A DNA stretch of 22,887 nt from Kiritimatiellales bacterium (GTDB lineage: Bacteria; Verrucomicrobiota; Kiritimatiellia; Kiritimatiellales; Tichowtungiaceae), in NCBI GenBank assembly GCA_028692515.1, contig JAQUXG010000002.1:1-22887 (forward strand), read 5' to 3'. Shown here piece by piece: positions 1 through 7,653 of the stretch. The notes below the pieces were generated by a model that did no database searches, was not told the DNA's origin, and worked only from the letters and a program-made list of their open reading frames with translations. Every line of letters begins with the position of its first letter. Position 1 is the first letter of the stretch. Made by a program: the position numbers and the translations under genes.

Positions 1-372
1 CCGGAGCCGCCGCCTCCGGAACCTCAGCAGAGGGTAGAAACTCCGGCGCAGGTTACGCAGGAAGCGTCCGCGCCAGCGGCTCCGCCGGTCGATCGCAACG
101 TTCTGCTCGACTGGGTGCGGGAACAGATTGAGAAGGAAAAATATTATCCGCCCGCCGCGCGCAACGCCGGCTTTGAAGGAAAATTTGTCCTGTCGGTCAA
201 AATCGGGATGGATGGAAAAATTTCAGAAGCTTTGGTGGTGGACGGGAAGGGCCATCCGATGCTGCGTCGGTCGCTGGAAAAAATCATGGCCGGTTTGATT
301 GGCCGCGATTCCGGGCGGATGATTTATGAATCGGTCGAACTGCCGTTCGAATTCGAATTCAAGCTGAACTAG
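1..372 (+). CDS. TonB-family C-terminal domain protein (5'-truncated)
   Basis: The reading frame is open from the first base and ends at TAG 370-372, so only the last 123 residues are present. They start with a proline/glutamate/alanine-rich stretch (PEPPPPEPQQ...) typical of the periplasm-spanning linker of TonB proteins. A compact domain follows with the TonB C-terminal signature: YYPPAARNAGFEGKF, then an alternating beta pattern (VLSVKIGMDGKI) and a helix (HPMLRRSLEKIM). In this family the domain contacts the TonB box of outer-membrane transporters and passes on energy from ExbB/ExbD. The membrane anchor and the ExbBD genes would lie to the left, outside the window. It could instead be a TonB-like energy transducer in another envelope system. 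The family is fairly sure; the partner is unknown. Confidence 0.8.
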   Translation, partial: PEPPPPEPQQRVETPAQVTQEASAPAAPPVDRNVLLDWVREQIEKEKYYPPAARNAGFEGKFVLSVKIGMDGKISEALVVDGKGHPMLRRSLEKIMAGLIGRDSGRMIYESVELPFEFEFKLN

Positions 373-493
373 GCAACTGCGTTGCGGCACAGCGCTTCGC
401 GGCGCAAGGGGGGAAGAACTCTCCGAGCATTGGAAAAGTGTTGGCCACGAAAAACACAAAAAGCCACCAAAGGTTACCCCGCCAGCAGCGGGG

Positions 494-508
494 TTCCGAA
501 TATTGGAA
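494..508. repeat. Imperfect TTCC/GGAA palindrome, copy 1
   Basis: TTCCGAATATTGGAA is a 15-nt imperfect inverted repeat of the family that recurs at 545-561, 5325-5339 and 21454-21491. It lies in the non-coding gap left of the lexA-like gene. Confidence 0.5.
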
Positions 509-544
509 GAATCTTCAACACGGAAAACACAGACCACACGGAAA

Positions 545-561
545 TTTCCAATGATTGGAAA
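545..561. repeat. Perfect TTTCCAAT-G-ATTGGAAA palindrome, copy 2
   Basis: Two 8-nt arms pair perfectly around a single central G. It is the best-preserved member of the intergenic palindrome family in this window. It sits between two other dispersed-repeat fragments (519-545 and 567-584). Confidence 0.65.
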
Positions 562-720
562 GTTTTACCGCAGATGAACGCGGAGGGGTAACGCTGGCCG
601 TGAATAAATTCCAAACATCATGTCGCGCCGAAGCCCAGCGAAGGCGGATGGAAAGTTGCTAGATTGCGGGATCCCGTCTCGTAGGCTCGATTCTGGAAAC
701 AAAGATGCCTTGCCCTTATC

Positions 721-749
721 TTGACATCAGCTGAAATACTATTTATATA
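721..749 (+). promoter_or_regulatory. Sigma70-type promoter of the lexA-like/R-M operon
   Basis: A consensus -35 box TTGACA (721-726) and a -10 box TATATA (744-749) are separated by exactly 17 nt. The predicted start is near 756, about 29 nt before the ATG at 785. The match is close enough that transcription should be strong unless repressed. Confidence 0.75.
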
Positions 750-752
750 AAC

Positions 753-770
753 ACTGTTTTTTATAACAGT
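753..770. promoter_or_regulatory. Predicted LexA operator (SOS box, CTGT-N8-ACAG)
   Basis: ACTGTT-N6-AACAGT is a perfect inverted repeat. It contains CTGT-N8-ACAG (754-769), the half-site arrangement and spacing of the E. coli SOS box, with an A/T-only core. It begins 4 nt after the -10 box and covers the predicted transcription start, so a bound repressor would block initiation. The adjacent gene encodes a LexA-type protein, so autoregulation is the natural reading. Confidence 0.75.
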
Positions 771-784
771 ATATAAAGTAGGCA

Positions 785-1426
785 ATGAAAGAACTGACCG
801 CCAGACAGGCTGAAATCCATGACTTCATGGTTTGTTGGCAACGGGATAATGGCTTCCCTCCATCACAGGAAGAAATTCGTGACCATTTTGGGTTTGCGAG
901 TCCTAATGCCGTCCGAAGCCATCTGGCACTGATAGCAAAGAAGGGTCTTATCTGCCTGAACGCAGGCAAAGCACGTGGTATTCAGCTGAAAACCTCGACA
1001 CTGAGCGAGATGGGATCGAGTGACAAATCAATTCCAATCGTTGGAACCATCGCTGCCGGGGAACCGATTTTAGCAGAGCAAAATATCGAGAATCTATTGC
1101 CCATTCCCCGCGCTTTGTTTGGCGGAGGCGAACTGTTCGCCCTTCATGTAAAAGGCGACAGCATGGTACAGGCAGGCATTTTGAATGGCGACGTGGCGAT
1201 TATCCGCAAGCAAAGCCATGTTGAAAACGGGGAGATTGGTGCGGTGCTTCTAGGGCAAGATGCCACGTTAAAGCGGGTTTTTCTGACCTCCGGTTCCTTG
1301 CGGTTGAAAGCGGAAAACCCGACCTGCGATGATCTCGTTTACAATGAATCGAGTATTGAAAGCCCTCGCGTGATCGGTCGCTATCAGGGTATTGTTCGAA
1401 CCTCTGGATTAGGAAGTGTTTTGTGA
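785..1426 (+). CDS. lexA: LexA-type self-cleaving transcriptional repressor (S24 family)
   Basis: The 213-residue protein matches LexA over its whole length. An N-terminal winged-helix domain (about 1-70) begins LTARQAEIHDF, as in LexA. A hinge with the Ala91-Gly92 cleavage bond (GTIAAGEP) leads to a C-terminal peptidase domain with catalytic Ser126 (KGDSM) and Lys163 (ATLKR). LexA represses SOS genes until RecA filaments trigger cleavage at the Ala-Gly bond. Every residue needed for cleavage is present, so the protein should be DNA-damage responsive. The only operator seen lies on its own promoter. The gene overlaps the methyltransferase start by 4 nt (GTGA), which ties the repressor to a restriction-modification pair. 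Whether it is the main lexA of the host or a dedicated cassette repressor cannot be told from this window. Confidence 0.9.
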   Translation: MKELTARQAEIHDFMVCWQRDNGFPPSQEEIRDHFGFASPNAVRSHLALIAKKGLICLNAGKARGIQLKTSTLSEMGSSDKSIPIVGTIAAGEPILAEQNIENLLPIPRALFGGGELFALHVKGDSMVQAGILNGDVAIIRKQSHVENGEIGAVLLGQDATLKRVFLTSGSLRLKAENPTCDDLVYNESSIESPRVIGRYQGIVRTSGLGSVL

Positions 1427-4400
1427 ATATCGTCAATACAGCAAAAAATTACGGGTGTACTGATGTCGTCGATTTGGTGTGCGAGCCTACGCCAAGACAT
1501 TTAGACTATCTCGACCTTGTAGGAAGAACTCCAAAGAAACAGTTAAGGGTCGAGGCCGTCGCTGAATTTCAGTCCAGACCCTTGCTATATCTGGTGTCGG
1601 AATCCCAAGCCAAAACCCATGGCGGCGATGCAATTCTAGAACTCCAGCAAATATTGGCAAATCGCGGAGAAAGAGCCTACTTGGGAATCCTGAGTCCCGG
1701 CGAATTGAATGTTTATCCCGTCAATTTGGATCGCACCGCATTGGACGTAGCAACAGGATATAAAATCGGTAAGAATGATCCCGCCGCCTGTCAGTTTTTC
1801 CAAGACATTGCCTGTGGGACATTCATCTTGGAAGGGCAGCCCACGACTGCAGATTATGTCTTTAAGACCATTCATGATCTGATGACGGAGTCGTCCAAGC
1901 GTTTGATCGGAAAGTTCGAATTGAATCCACTGGATGTATTATCGTTCCTTGGTCGTGCGCTGTTCTTCCGGTTCCTATGGGATCGAAGGATTGTTCGTCT
2001 ACGGGAACTAGAGGACATTTGTCCCGGTGCCGCCGCGCCGAGCGACTGCTTCAGGAACGTGAAGAGTTGCGTGGCAACCTGCAAGTGGTTGGATGAAACC
2101 TTTAACGGCGACCTGCTGCCCTTGTCCGATACATATCAGAAGGTTTTTTCGGAAGCTGGTGACCAGACGGAACGGGAGTTGTTTCGGCATTTGCAGGCGA
2201 TTATCGAGGGATGGGAGCATATTGGACAGGGGTCGTTCCAGCCGCAACTACCCATTGACTGGGGGGACTTCGATTTTTCCCATATTCCAATTGGTGTCTT
2301 GAGTCAGGTCTATGAAAATTTCAGTCGGGCGTGGGATGGAGAACAGGCCGTGGCAACAAGCGTTTTCTATACCCCGAAGAACATTGCGAGCTATTTGGTC
2401 GATGATGCATTCGAAGGTGTTTCGGAAAAGAGCTCTGCCAAAATATTAGATCCAAGTTGCGGCGCAGGCATCTTTCTAATTTTGGGATTCAGGAAGCTTG
2501 TCGCGGCACGTTGGGAGATAGAGGGAAAAAGACCCGATACAACAACAATACAATCAATCCTCTATAATCAAGTTCGGGGTTTTGACGTTAGCGAATCCGC
2601 TTTGCGTTTAGCGGCACTATCGCTCTACATCACCGCAATCGAACTGAATGACTCTCCCCGGCCTCCTAAAAAACTAAAGTTTCCCGACCCGCTCAAAAAC
2701 CGGGTACTCTTCAATCATCGCAAATCGGAAGAGAAGGATTCTAAGCAATTTGTTCTAGGTAGTCTTCGCCCCGACCTTTCCTCCGATTTTAATGGCCAAT
2801 TCGATCTGGTGATTGGAAATCCTCCATGGAGTCGCTTGAAGAGTGACAAGACCATTGAAAAGGCCGAAGCAAAAAAAATCAACCAAACGCACAACTCCGC
2901 ATTCACGAAAATCACACGAGAGGCCTTGGTTGATCGTGGTTTTTCCGATGTGGCAAAAAACTATACAAATCCTGACAACAATCCTGACCTTCCGTTTTTA
3001 TGGGCGGCTACAAGGTGGGCAAAGCCAAAAGCCATTATTGCCATGACATTGCCAAGTCGCATTTTTCTAAAGCAGACGAAGCCGGGCATTCAGGCTTCAA
3101 ATGCCATTTTGCGCGGTATTGAAATCACAGGAATCCTGAATGGTTCAAATCTTTCCGACACCGAAGTTTGGCCAAAGATGAATCAGCCTTTCATGCTGTT
3201 CTTTGCTCGGAACTCTGTGCCACAGAAAGACCATCGGTTTTATTTTTCCACCCCACACCTCGAGCAACAATTGAACGAAAAAGGGCGTATTAGAATCGAC
3301 TATAGCTCCGCCAAGCCAGTTTCAGCTGATCAGATCGTTAAGCAACCATGGCTGCTTAAAACTCTGGCCACAGGTACTGCGTTAGACGCCGATGTTATGC
3401 GTAAACTGGAGGAATTGAAATGGCCAACGGTTAGGTCATTCTGGGATGACAATAATCTTTATTCTGGATTGGGCTATAACAGGTCTTCGGGGTTGAAACA
3501 GGAGCCTGCTGACTTCATGCTGGGTCTTCACGACTTTGTTCCTCCTGTGGACAACGGGTTTTCCGTGGATAACGAACGGTTTGCTGAGTTTGAGCCGAAC
3601 TGGACGTCAGGAGCGCCTACATTACACCTTCCGCGAAGTTCTAGATTATACGCACCTCCTTTATTGATTATTCCCCAGTCTCCGGGAGAGTCCCGCAAAT
3701 CGCCTAAATCATGGATTGTCAGACAACCTATTGCGTTTGACCAAAGCTATTACGGTTTTTCCGGACATGGGTTAAAATCTTCGACGCCTCCGATTGCATT
3801 ATTGCATTTAATAACTCACTCCGACCTGTTTGCTTATCATGTGCTGATGACTAGTTCTAGAATGGGTGCTGAAAGAAGAACTTTTGTAAAAGATAATGTG
3901 GAGTGCTTCCCGTTCGCCAATACGGGAGAGCTATCGGAGAACCAACGAACGCGTCTGGTCGACCTGTCTCATCAGTTGGAACGGGCAGAAAAGAAGCCCT
4001 GGAAGGGAATAAACGATTTTATTTTCGATCTTTACGAACTGGATCAATATGACCGTCAGGTGGTTAAGGATACCTTGGAAGTTTCTGCGCCATACAAGAA
4101 ATCGCGCAACCGAGCCAACGCTTCGCCCAAAAAGAGCGAGCGGGAAAAATTCTATGCCGAACTACAGAGGTTGCTTGCGCCATCTTTTGACGTAACCGGA
4201 GAAAAAGTCACTATCTGTGGAATCAGCCAGAATGCATCTATTGCACGATCTCCCTGGCAGTTATTCTGGGTGTCCTCATCAAGAAATACATCCACCCTTC
4301 AACAAGATTTACAGGGCCTGCTTCCACAAGTTTTGGAAAATGCCAACAAGCACGGATGTAGCCGCATGGTCGTCCATGGCGAGAACTGTTTGCTGGTGGG

Positions 4401-4503
4401 GATTCTTAGCCAATATCGCTACTGGACTCCTAGCCGAGCTCGTTTGTGTGCTTTGGATATTTTGCGGAACCATATGGATACATTTCCGGTGGAGAACGGC
4501 TGA
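1423..4503 (+). CDS. Large N6-adenine DNA methyltransferase (type II / IIG-like)
   Basis: This 1026-residue protein is a class I SAM-dependent DNA methyltransferase. SAM-binding motif I is DPSCGAG (343-349). Catalytic motif IV is NPPW (466-469), with a preceding FDLVIG strand. The order I then IV and the size match the Eco57I/PglX-like branch of N6-adenine methylases. About 340 N-terminal residues precede the catalytic domain, and a C-terminal half (roughly 600-1026) would hold target recognition; its segment near residue 863 (NDFIFDLYELDQYDRQ) resembles the C-terminal helical region of that branch. I see no clear PD-(D/E)xK site in the N-terminal part, so cleavage probably belongs to the next gene. 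The GTG start overlaps the lexA-like stop by 4 nt, and the stop shares one base with the next ATG (TGATG), so the three genes look translationally coupled. The target site cannot be read from sequence. Confidence 0.88.
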   Translation: MNIVNTAKNYGCTDVVDLVCEPTPRHLDYLDLVGRTPKKQLRVEAVAEFQSRPLLYLVSESQAKTHGGDAILELQQILANRGERAYLGILSPGELNVYPVNLDRTALDVATGYKIGKNDPAACQFFQDIACGTFILEGQPTTADYVFKTIHDLMTESSKRLIGKFELNPLDVLSFLGRALFFRFLWDRRIVRLRELEDICPGAAAPSDCFRNVKSCVATCKWLDETFNGDLLPLSDTYQKVFSEAGDQTERELFRHLQAIIEGWEHIGQGSFQPQLPIDWGDFDFSHIPIGVLSQVYENFSRAWDGEQAVATSVFYTPKNIASYLVDDAFEGVSEKSSAKILDPSCGAGIFLILGFRKLVAARWEIEGKRPDTTTIQSILYNQVRGFDVSESALRLAALSLYITAIELNDSPRPPKKLKFPDPLKNRVLFNHRKSEEKDSKQFVLGSLRPDLSSDFNGQFDLVIGNPPWSRLKSDKTIEKAEAKKINQTHNSAFTKITREALVDRGFSDVAKNYTNPDNNPDLPFLWAATRWAKPKAIIAMTLPSRIFLKQTKPGIQASNAILRGIEITGILNGSNLSDTEVWPKMNQPFMLFFARNSVPQKDHRFYFSTPHLEQQLNEKGRIRIDYSSAKPVSADQIVKQPWLLKTLATGTALDADVMRKLEELKWPTVRSFWDDNNLYSGLGYNRSSGLKQEPADFMLGLHDFVPPVDNGFSVDNERFAEFEPNWTSGAPTLHLPRSSRLYAPPLLIIPQSPGESRKSPKSWIVRQPIAFDQSYYGFSGHGLKSSTPPIALLHLITHSDLFAYHVLMTSSRMGAERRTFVKDNVECFPFANTGELSENQRTRLVDLSHQLERAEKKPWKGINDFIFDLYELDQYDRQVVKDTLEVSAPYKKSRNRANASPKKSEREKFYAELQRLLAPSFDVTGEKVTICGISQNASIARSPWQLFWVSSSRNTSTLQQDLQGLLPQVLENANKHGCSRMVVHGENCLLVGILSQYRYWTPSRARLCALDILRNHMDTFPVENG

Positions 4504-5198
4504 TGTCAATTGGCTTTTTCACAAAAGGAATCGACTTCGAACTGCCACATCCGCCGATCGATGTCAGGGTGGTTTTGCTAATTTGCAGGGTATTCCAAGA
4601 AGCATGGCTACTACTGAAAAAATATCCTCCGACCAACTTTAATATTCAAACGGCAGGTGAAGACACGATAACGGAAGTTCTGGTTGGAATTATTGAGAGT
4701 CGTCTGCGAATTTCCGGCGAGGTAGAGGGGTTCAGTAGTGCATTGTTTGGCAAGGTCATACGAGACTGTAAGATCACGAATTTCAACAAAGCAGCTCCCG
4801 ACAAAATGCCAGATATTTTTTTCGATCTTCGCCGGGAACATTTGTCGGTTTTATCTGAACAGGACGGACTTTTTGTTGAGTGCAAGCCTGTCGATTTCGA
4901 ACATCCTGTTTATTCTTGCTACTGCAAAAAAGGACTAATTCGCTTCGTGAATGGCGATTATGCATGGGCAATGCAGCAGGCGCTAATGGTTGGATATGTA
5001 AAGCATCCATACTCGTACACAAACCTCTCTACAGCCCTTGACCTTGAGGGTCATAAAATTGACCTAAATACAATAAGCCACTGTACGGGTGCTGGAGGAG
5101 TCCTGTATCAATCAGTGCATGATAGAACCTTTCAGTGGCTGGAAGATCGGGGCGTGGCCTGCTCAATAGAGGTTTCTCACCAATGGCTTCCCTTATAG
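4503..5198 (+). CDS. Predicted PD-(D/E)xK restriction endonuclease
   Basis: I chose the ATG at 4503, which shares a base with the methyltransferase stop (TGATG) and follows a GGTGGAG-like ribosome site; an in-frame ATG at 4446 lies inside the methyltransferase. The product has 231 residues. It shows a PD-(D/E)xK nuclease pattern: an early acidic helix (AGEDTITEVL, 51-60), Pro103-Asp104 (MPDIFFDL), then a hydrophobic strand ending in Glu126-Cys-Lys128 (GLFVECKP). A conserved-looking stretch GLIRFVNGDYAW and ALMVGYV follows (about 134-156). These metal-binding residues are typical of type II restriction enzymes. Its position directly after a DNA methyltransferase supports the role. I do not recognise a named family, so specificity is unknown. 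It is the last gene of the cassette; repeat debris begins immediately after its stop. Confidence 0.75.
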   Translation: MSIGFFTKGIDFELPHPPIDVRVVLLICRVFQEAWLLLKKYPPTNFNIQTAGEDTITEVLVGIIESRLRISGEVEGFSSALFGKVIRDCKITNFNKAAPDKMPDIFFDLRREHLSVLSEQDGLFVECKPVDFEHPVYSCYCKKGLIRFVNGDYAWAMQQALMVGYVKHPYSYTNLSTALDLEGHKIDLNTISHCTGAGGVLYQSVHDRTFQWLEDRGVACSIEVSHQWLPL

Positions 5199-5324
5199 TG
5201 GTGCCGGTGCCGGGGTCAGGCCGATAATTTAATAATCCGGATTCCGATGTTTAGAAACCATTCGCGTAAATTGGCGTTGATTCGCGGTTCAGCTTTCAGG
5301 GTTCGGAAAAAACGCCGGGCAGAC
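5199..5324. repeat. Dispersed-repeat debris downstream of the R-M cassette
   Basis: A tandem GTGCCG-GTGCCG (5201-5212) runs into GGGGTCAGGCC (5212-5222) just after the nuclease stop. From memory this resembles termini seen near REP-associated (Y1) transposases, but no transposase is present. At 5257-5290 there is a TTCGCG/GGCGTTGATTCGCGGT-type repeat. Reverse-complemented, 5271-5288 agrees with the fragment at 567-584 left of the cassette at 13 of 18 positions. Confidence 0.45.
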
Positions 5325-5339
5325 TTCCAAACATTGGAA
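5325..5339. repeat. TTCCAA-ACA-TTGGAA palindrome, copy 3
   Basis: Perfect 6-nt arms flank a 3-nt centre. It lies 7 nt before the ATG of a small ORF, so its right arm (GGAA) overlaps the place where a ribosome site would be. The first ten bases also occur at 609-618, left of the R-M cassette. Confidence 0.6.
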
Positions 5340-5346
5340 AAAATAA

Positions 5347-5520
5347 ATGAATTGGAATGTGATCAGAGTGTGGGCGGCAATTCTGTTGTTGCTGGACGGG
5401 GCGTTCGGCTTGTGGAATCACCAGAAGGTTGAGGAGGTTGCGCCGAAGCTGAATATTCCGCGCATCGCACTGTTCGAGGCTCTGGCCGCACTGGTTCTGA
5501 TTCTGATCGGGCTCCTATAA
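5347..5520 (+). CDS. Small hypothetical two-helix membrane protein (57 aa)
   Basis: An ATG at 5347 opens a 57-codon frame ending with TAA at 5518-5520. The product has a hydrophobic segment at about 5-20 (VIRVWAAILLLLDGAF), a short polar stretch with QKVEEVAPK, and a second hydrophobic segment at about 40-57 ending IGLL. This two-helix layout with a polar loop is unlikely to arise by chance in such a short frame. The ribosome site is weak (GGAAA, 6 nt upstream) and overlaps the palindrome at 5325-5339. The last 6 nt overlap the end of convergent opgH. I do not recognise the family. It may be a small inner-membrane protein; expression is uncertain. Confidence 0.5.
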   Translation: MNWNVIRVWAAILLLLDGAFGLWNHQKVEEVAPKLNIPRIALFEALAALVLILIGLL

Positions 5521-7653
5521 GTAGAGTGCGGTCTGCGGTTTGCTTTCGATGACGTTGTACTGCCGCATGGCCATTCTCCACCACGAGGCGAGTTTTTCGG
5601 GCGGGAGTTTCCAGATCTGTTCGTGGAGCCACGCCATACATTCCGGGTTCATGAGCAGGGCCATCTGTTCGCGGCGGCTGAGGACGTCCGGCCCTTCTGC
5701 GATGACACGGTTCTGCAATGCAGAGAAGTAGGCGCTGTCGAGGCGGCGTTTGTTGTGCCGGCGCAGCAGGGCGATGTGGATGGCGTTGACGTAGGGGTCA
5801 ATGACGACCTGCATGAAGCCGTAGTTTTTGCGCAGCGGTTCGAGCGGCGGCACGTGCTGGTCGCATACGTCGAGACTGACTTTGAGTTCGGCCAGTTCGA
5901 CCGGCGGGTTGCTTTCCTGCGGGGTGATGAAGAGTTTCATCCGGCGCAGGGTGGTTCCGATGGAGACTTTGCTGAGCAGCAGAGAGACCGGAATGGCGGC
6001 GACGAGGCCGATGAAAATGGGACTCATCCACCAGAAGAAGGCCGGATTGATTTTCCACGCGAGCAGGCCCCAGAGAACGCCGATGAGGGTGTGTCCGCCG
6101 TAGGCTTCAAGTGCTTCGCCCCAGTCGATGCCGTCTTTGCCGCCGCGTCGTTGCGGCCCCCAGCCGACTTCCTGTCCGGCCATGACGCCTAGGACGAAGC
6201 GGGAGTGGAAGAGCATGAGGATGGGAGTGATGAGCATGGAGAAGAGATGTTCCAGAAAAACGCTGAGGGTGGCGCGCAGGCGTCCGCCGAACGGACGGGC
6301 GGTTTCTTTATGGCGGAGAACCAACAGCAGGCTGAGCAGTTTGGGGAGGAAGAGCAGGAAGATGGTGACGGCGAAGAGGGTGATGGCGAGCTGGTTGCCG
6401 CCGATGTCGAGCAGGGAGGAGAGGCCGACGTCGGAATCGAAGCTTCGGACAGGAAAGCGCGAGACGATCCAGAACTGGAACGTGCCGAGAATCATGAAGA
6501 TGAGCCAGAGCGGCGAGGAGAGATAGCTCATGATGCCGAGGGCGAGGTGCAGGCGGTTGATGGGGCGGACGTGCGGGGAGAGGACGAGCCAGCTGTGCTG
6601 AAAATTTCCTCGGCACCAGCGGCGGTCGCGTTTGGCCATGTCGAGGAGGGTGGGCGGGCCGCCTTCGTAGCTGCCGCCGAGTCCGTAGGCGAGCCAGACT
6701 TCGTAGCCGGCGCGGCGCATGAGGGCGGCTTCGACGTAGTCGTGGCTCATGAATTTGGCGCGCGGGGTTTTGCTGGCGGGCAGGTCGGGCAGGGCGCAGT
6801 GTTCGATGAAGGGGGCGAGGCGGATGATGGCGTTGTGGCCCCAGTAGTTTCCTTCGTCGGCCTGCCAGTAGTTGAGGCCGGCCTGGAAGAGCGGGCCGTA
6901 GAGCGATCCGGCGAACTGCATGCCGCGTCCGAAGAAGCTTTCGCTGAGTGCCTGAACGGGCGCGGCCTGTATGATGCCGGACTGCGGGTTGAGTTCCATG
7001 AGCTGTGCGAGTTTGACGAGGCAGTCGCCGCTCATGACGCTGTCGGCGTCGAGGATGACCATGTAGCGGTATTTGCTGCCCCAGCGGCGGCAGAAGTCGC
7101 TGATGTTTCCGCTTTTGCGGTTGAGGGCGGTTTTGCGTTTACGGTAGAAGATGCGGCCGAAGCCTTTGACCTGCTTGCAGAGTTCCGCCCAGGCCATTTC
7201 TTCTTCGATCCATTTGTTGGGATCGTTGGAGTCGCTGAGGATGAAGAAGTCGAAGTGGGTGAGTTGTCCGGTTTGTTCAACGGAGCGGTAGATGGCGCGG
7301 AGGCCTTCATAGACGCGGCTGACATCTTCGTTGAAGATCGGAAGGACGACCGCTGTGACGGGCAGCTCCGGCAGCTGTTCGGTCTGTTCGAGACGGTTGA
7401 GCAGGCGGGCCGGATCGCGGTTTCGCCAGAGAATGAAGAATCCGGTCAGCGCCTGGATGACTCCGAGAGAGACCGGGGTGAAGAGGATGGTGAAGAGAAT
7501 GAGGATGGCGATTTCACAACTGTTCATGTCGCCGCGCCAGAGGAGGTCGGCCATGACCCAGGTGGCCAGCGTGATGAGCAGGAAGACCAGCGAAAAGAAA
7601 AAGATCCGCCGTTGTACTTTGCGCGCGCCTGATAGGAGTTTTACAGCCGTCAT
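5515..7653 (-). CDS. opgH: Glucans biosynthesis glucosyltransferase OpgH (MdoH)
   Basis: This inner-membrane family 2 glycosyltransferase polymerises UDP-glucose into the backbone of osmoregulated periplasmic glucans. The 712 residues align closely in my memory with E. coli OpgH, for example SGNISDFCRRWGSKY and the segment around LDADSVMSGD. Catalytic landmarks are DAD (202-204), SHD (303-305) and the processivity motif RDRRW (342-346). Two membrane segments lie before the catalytic domain (about 16-37 and 46-76) and several after it. The E. coli enzyme has about 847 residues; the missing part is the N-terminal cytoplasmic domain before the first helix, the part reported to bind FtsZ. The ATG overlaps the stop of the preceding gene by 4 nt (ATGA), so translation is coupled to the opgG operon. 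Confidence 0.93.
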   Translation of the reverse strand: MTAVKLLSGARKVQRRIFFFSLVFLLITLATWVMADLLWRGDMNSCEIAILILFTILFTPVSLGVIQALTGFFILWRNRDPARLLNRLEQTEQLPELPVTAVVLPIFNEDVSRVYEGLRAIYRSVEQTGQLTHFDFFILSDSNDPNKWIEEEMAWAELCKQVKGFGRIFYRKRKTALNRKSGNISDFCRRWGSKYRYMVILDADSVMSGDCLVKLAQLMELNPQSGIIQAAPVQALSESFFGRGMQFAGSLYGPLFQAGLNYWQADEGNYWGHNAIIRLAPFIEHCALPDLPASKTPRAKFMSHDYVEAALMRRAGYEVWLAYGLGGSYEGGPPTLLDMAKRDRRWCRGNFQHSWLVLSPHVRPINRLHLALGIMSYLSSPLWLIFMILGTFQFWIVSRFPVRSFDSDVGLSSLLDIGGNQLAITLFAVTIFLLFLPKLLSLLLVLRHKETARPFGGRLRATLSVFLEHLFSMLITPILMLFHSRFVLGVMAGQEVGWGPQRRGGKDGIDWGEALEAYGGHTLIGVLWGLLAWKINPAFFWWMSPIFIGLVAAIPVSLLLSKVSIGTTLRRMKLFITPQESNPPVELAELKVSLDVCDQHVPPLEPLRKNYGFMQVVIDPYVNAIHIALLRRHNKRRLDSAYFSALQNRVIAEGPDVLSRREQMALLMNPECMAWLHEQIWKLPPEKLASWWRMAMRQYNVIESKPQTALYL

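Larger units (their letters stand above)
373..784. other. Repeat-rich intergenic region
   Basis: This 412-nt stretch has no credible gene but several degenerate dispersed-repeat fragments. 443-473 is a CACGAAAAACACAAAAAG-type A-rich repeat. 519-545 is a CACGGAAAACACAG-type repeat. 567-584 is an ACCGCAGATGAACGCGGA-type repeat. 622-651 is a CGCCGAAGCCCAGCGAAGGC-type repeat. Between them are TTCCAA/TTGGAA palindromes (494-508, 545-561) and a half copy at 609-618 (TTCCAAACAT). I recall related motifs as common intergenic repeats in PVC and other environmental bacterial genomes, but could not search for them. The last 64 nt are the promoter and operator of the next gene. Confidence 0.6.

Noticed and set aside
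382..591. Open frame of 69 codons in the gap before the lexA-like gene
   Set aside because: It runs through dispersed-repeat fragments and palindromes, lacks a ribosome site and gives a basic low-information product.
443..651. CRISPR array in the repeat-rich gap
   Set aside because: The repeated elements are short, degenerate, of different types and unevenly spaced; there are no uniform repeats with spacers and no cas genes.
6205..7632. Long open frame (475 codons) on the + strand opposite opgH
   Set aside because: It is the antisense of a well-supported opgH. Its product is a low-complexity Glu/Ala/Val/Asp chain, as expected from the complement of a GC-rich gene.
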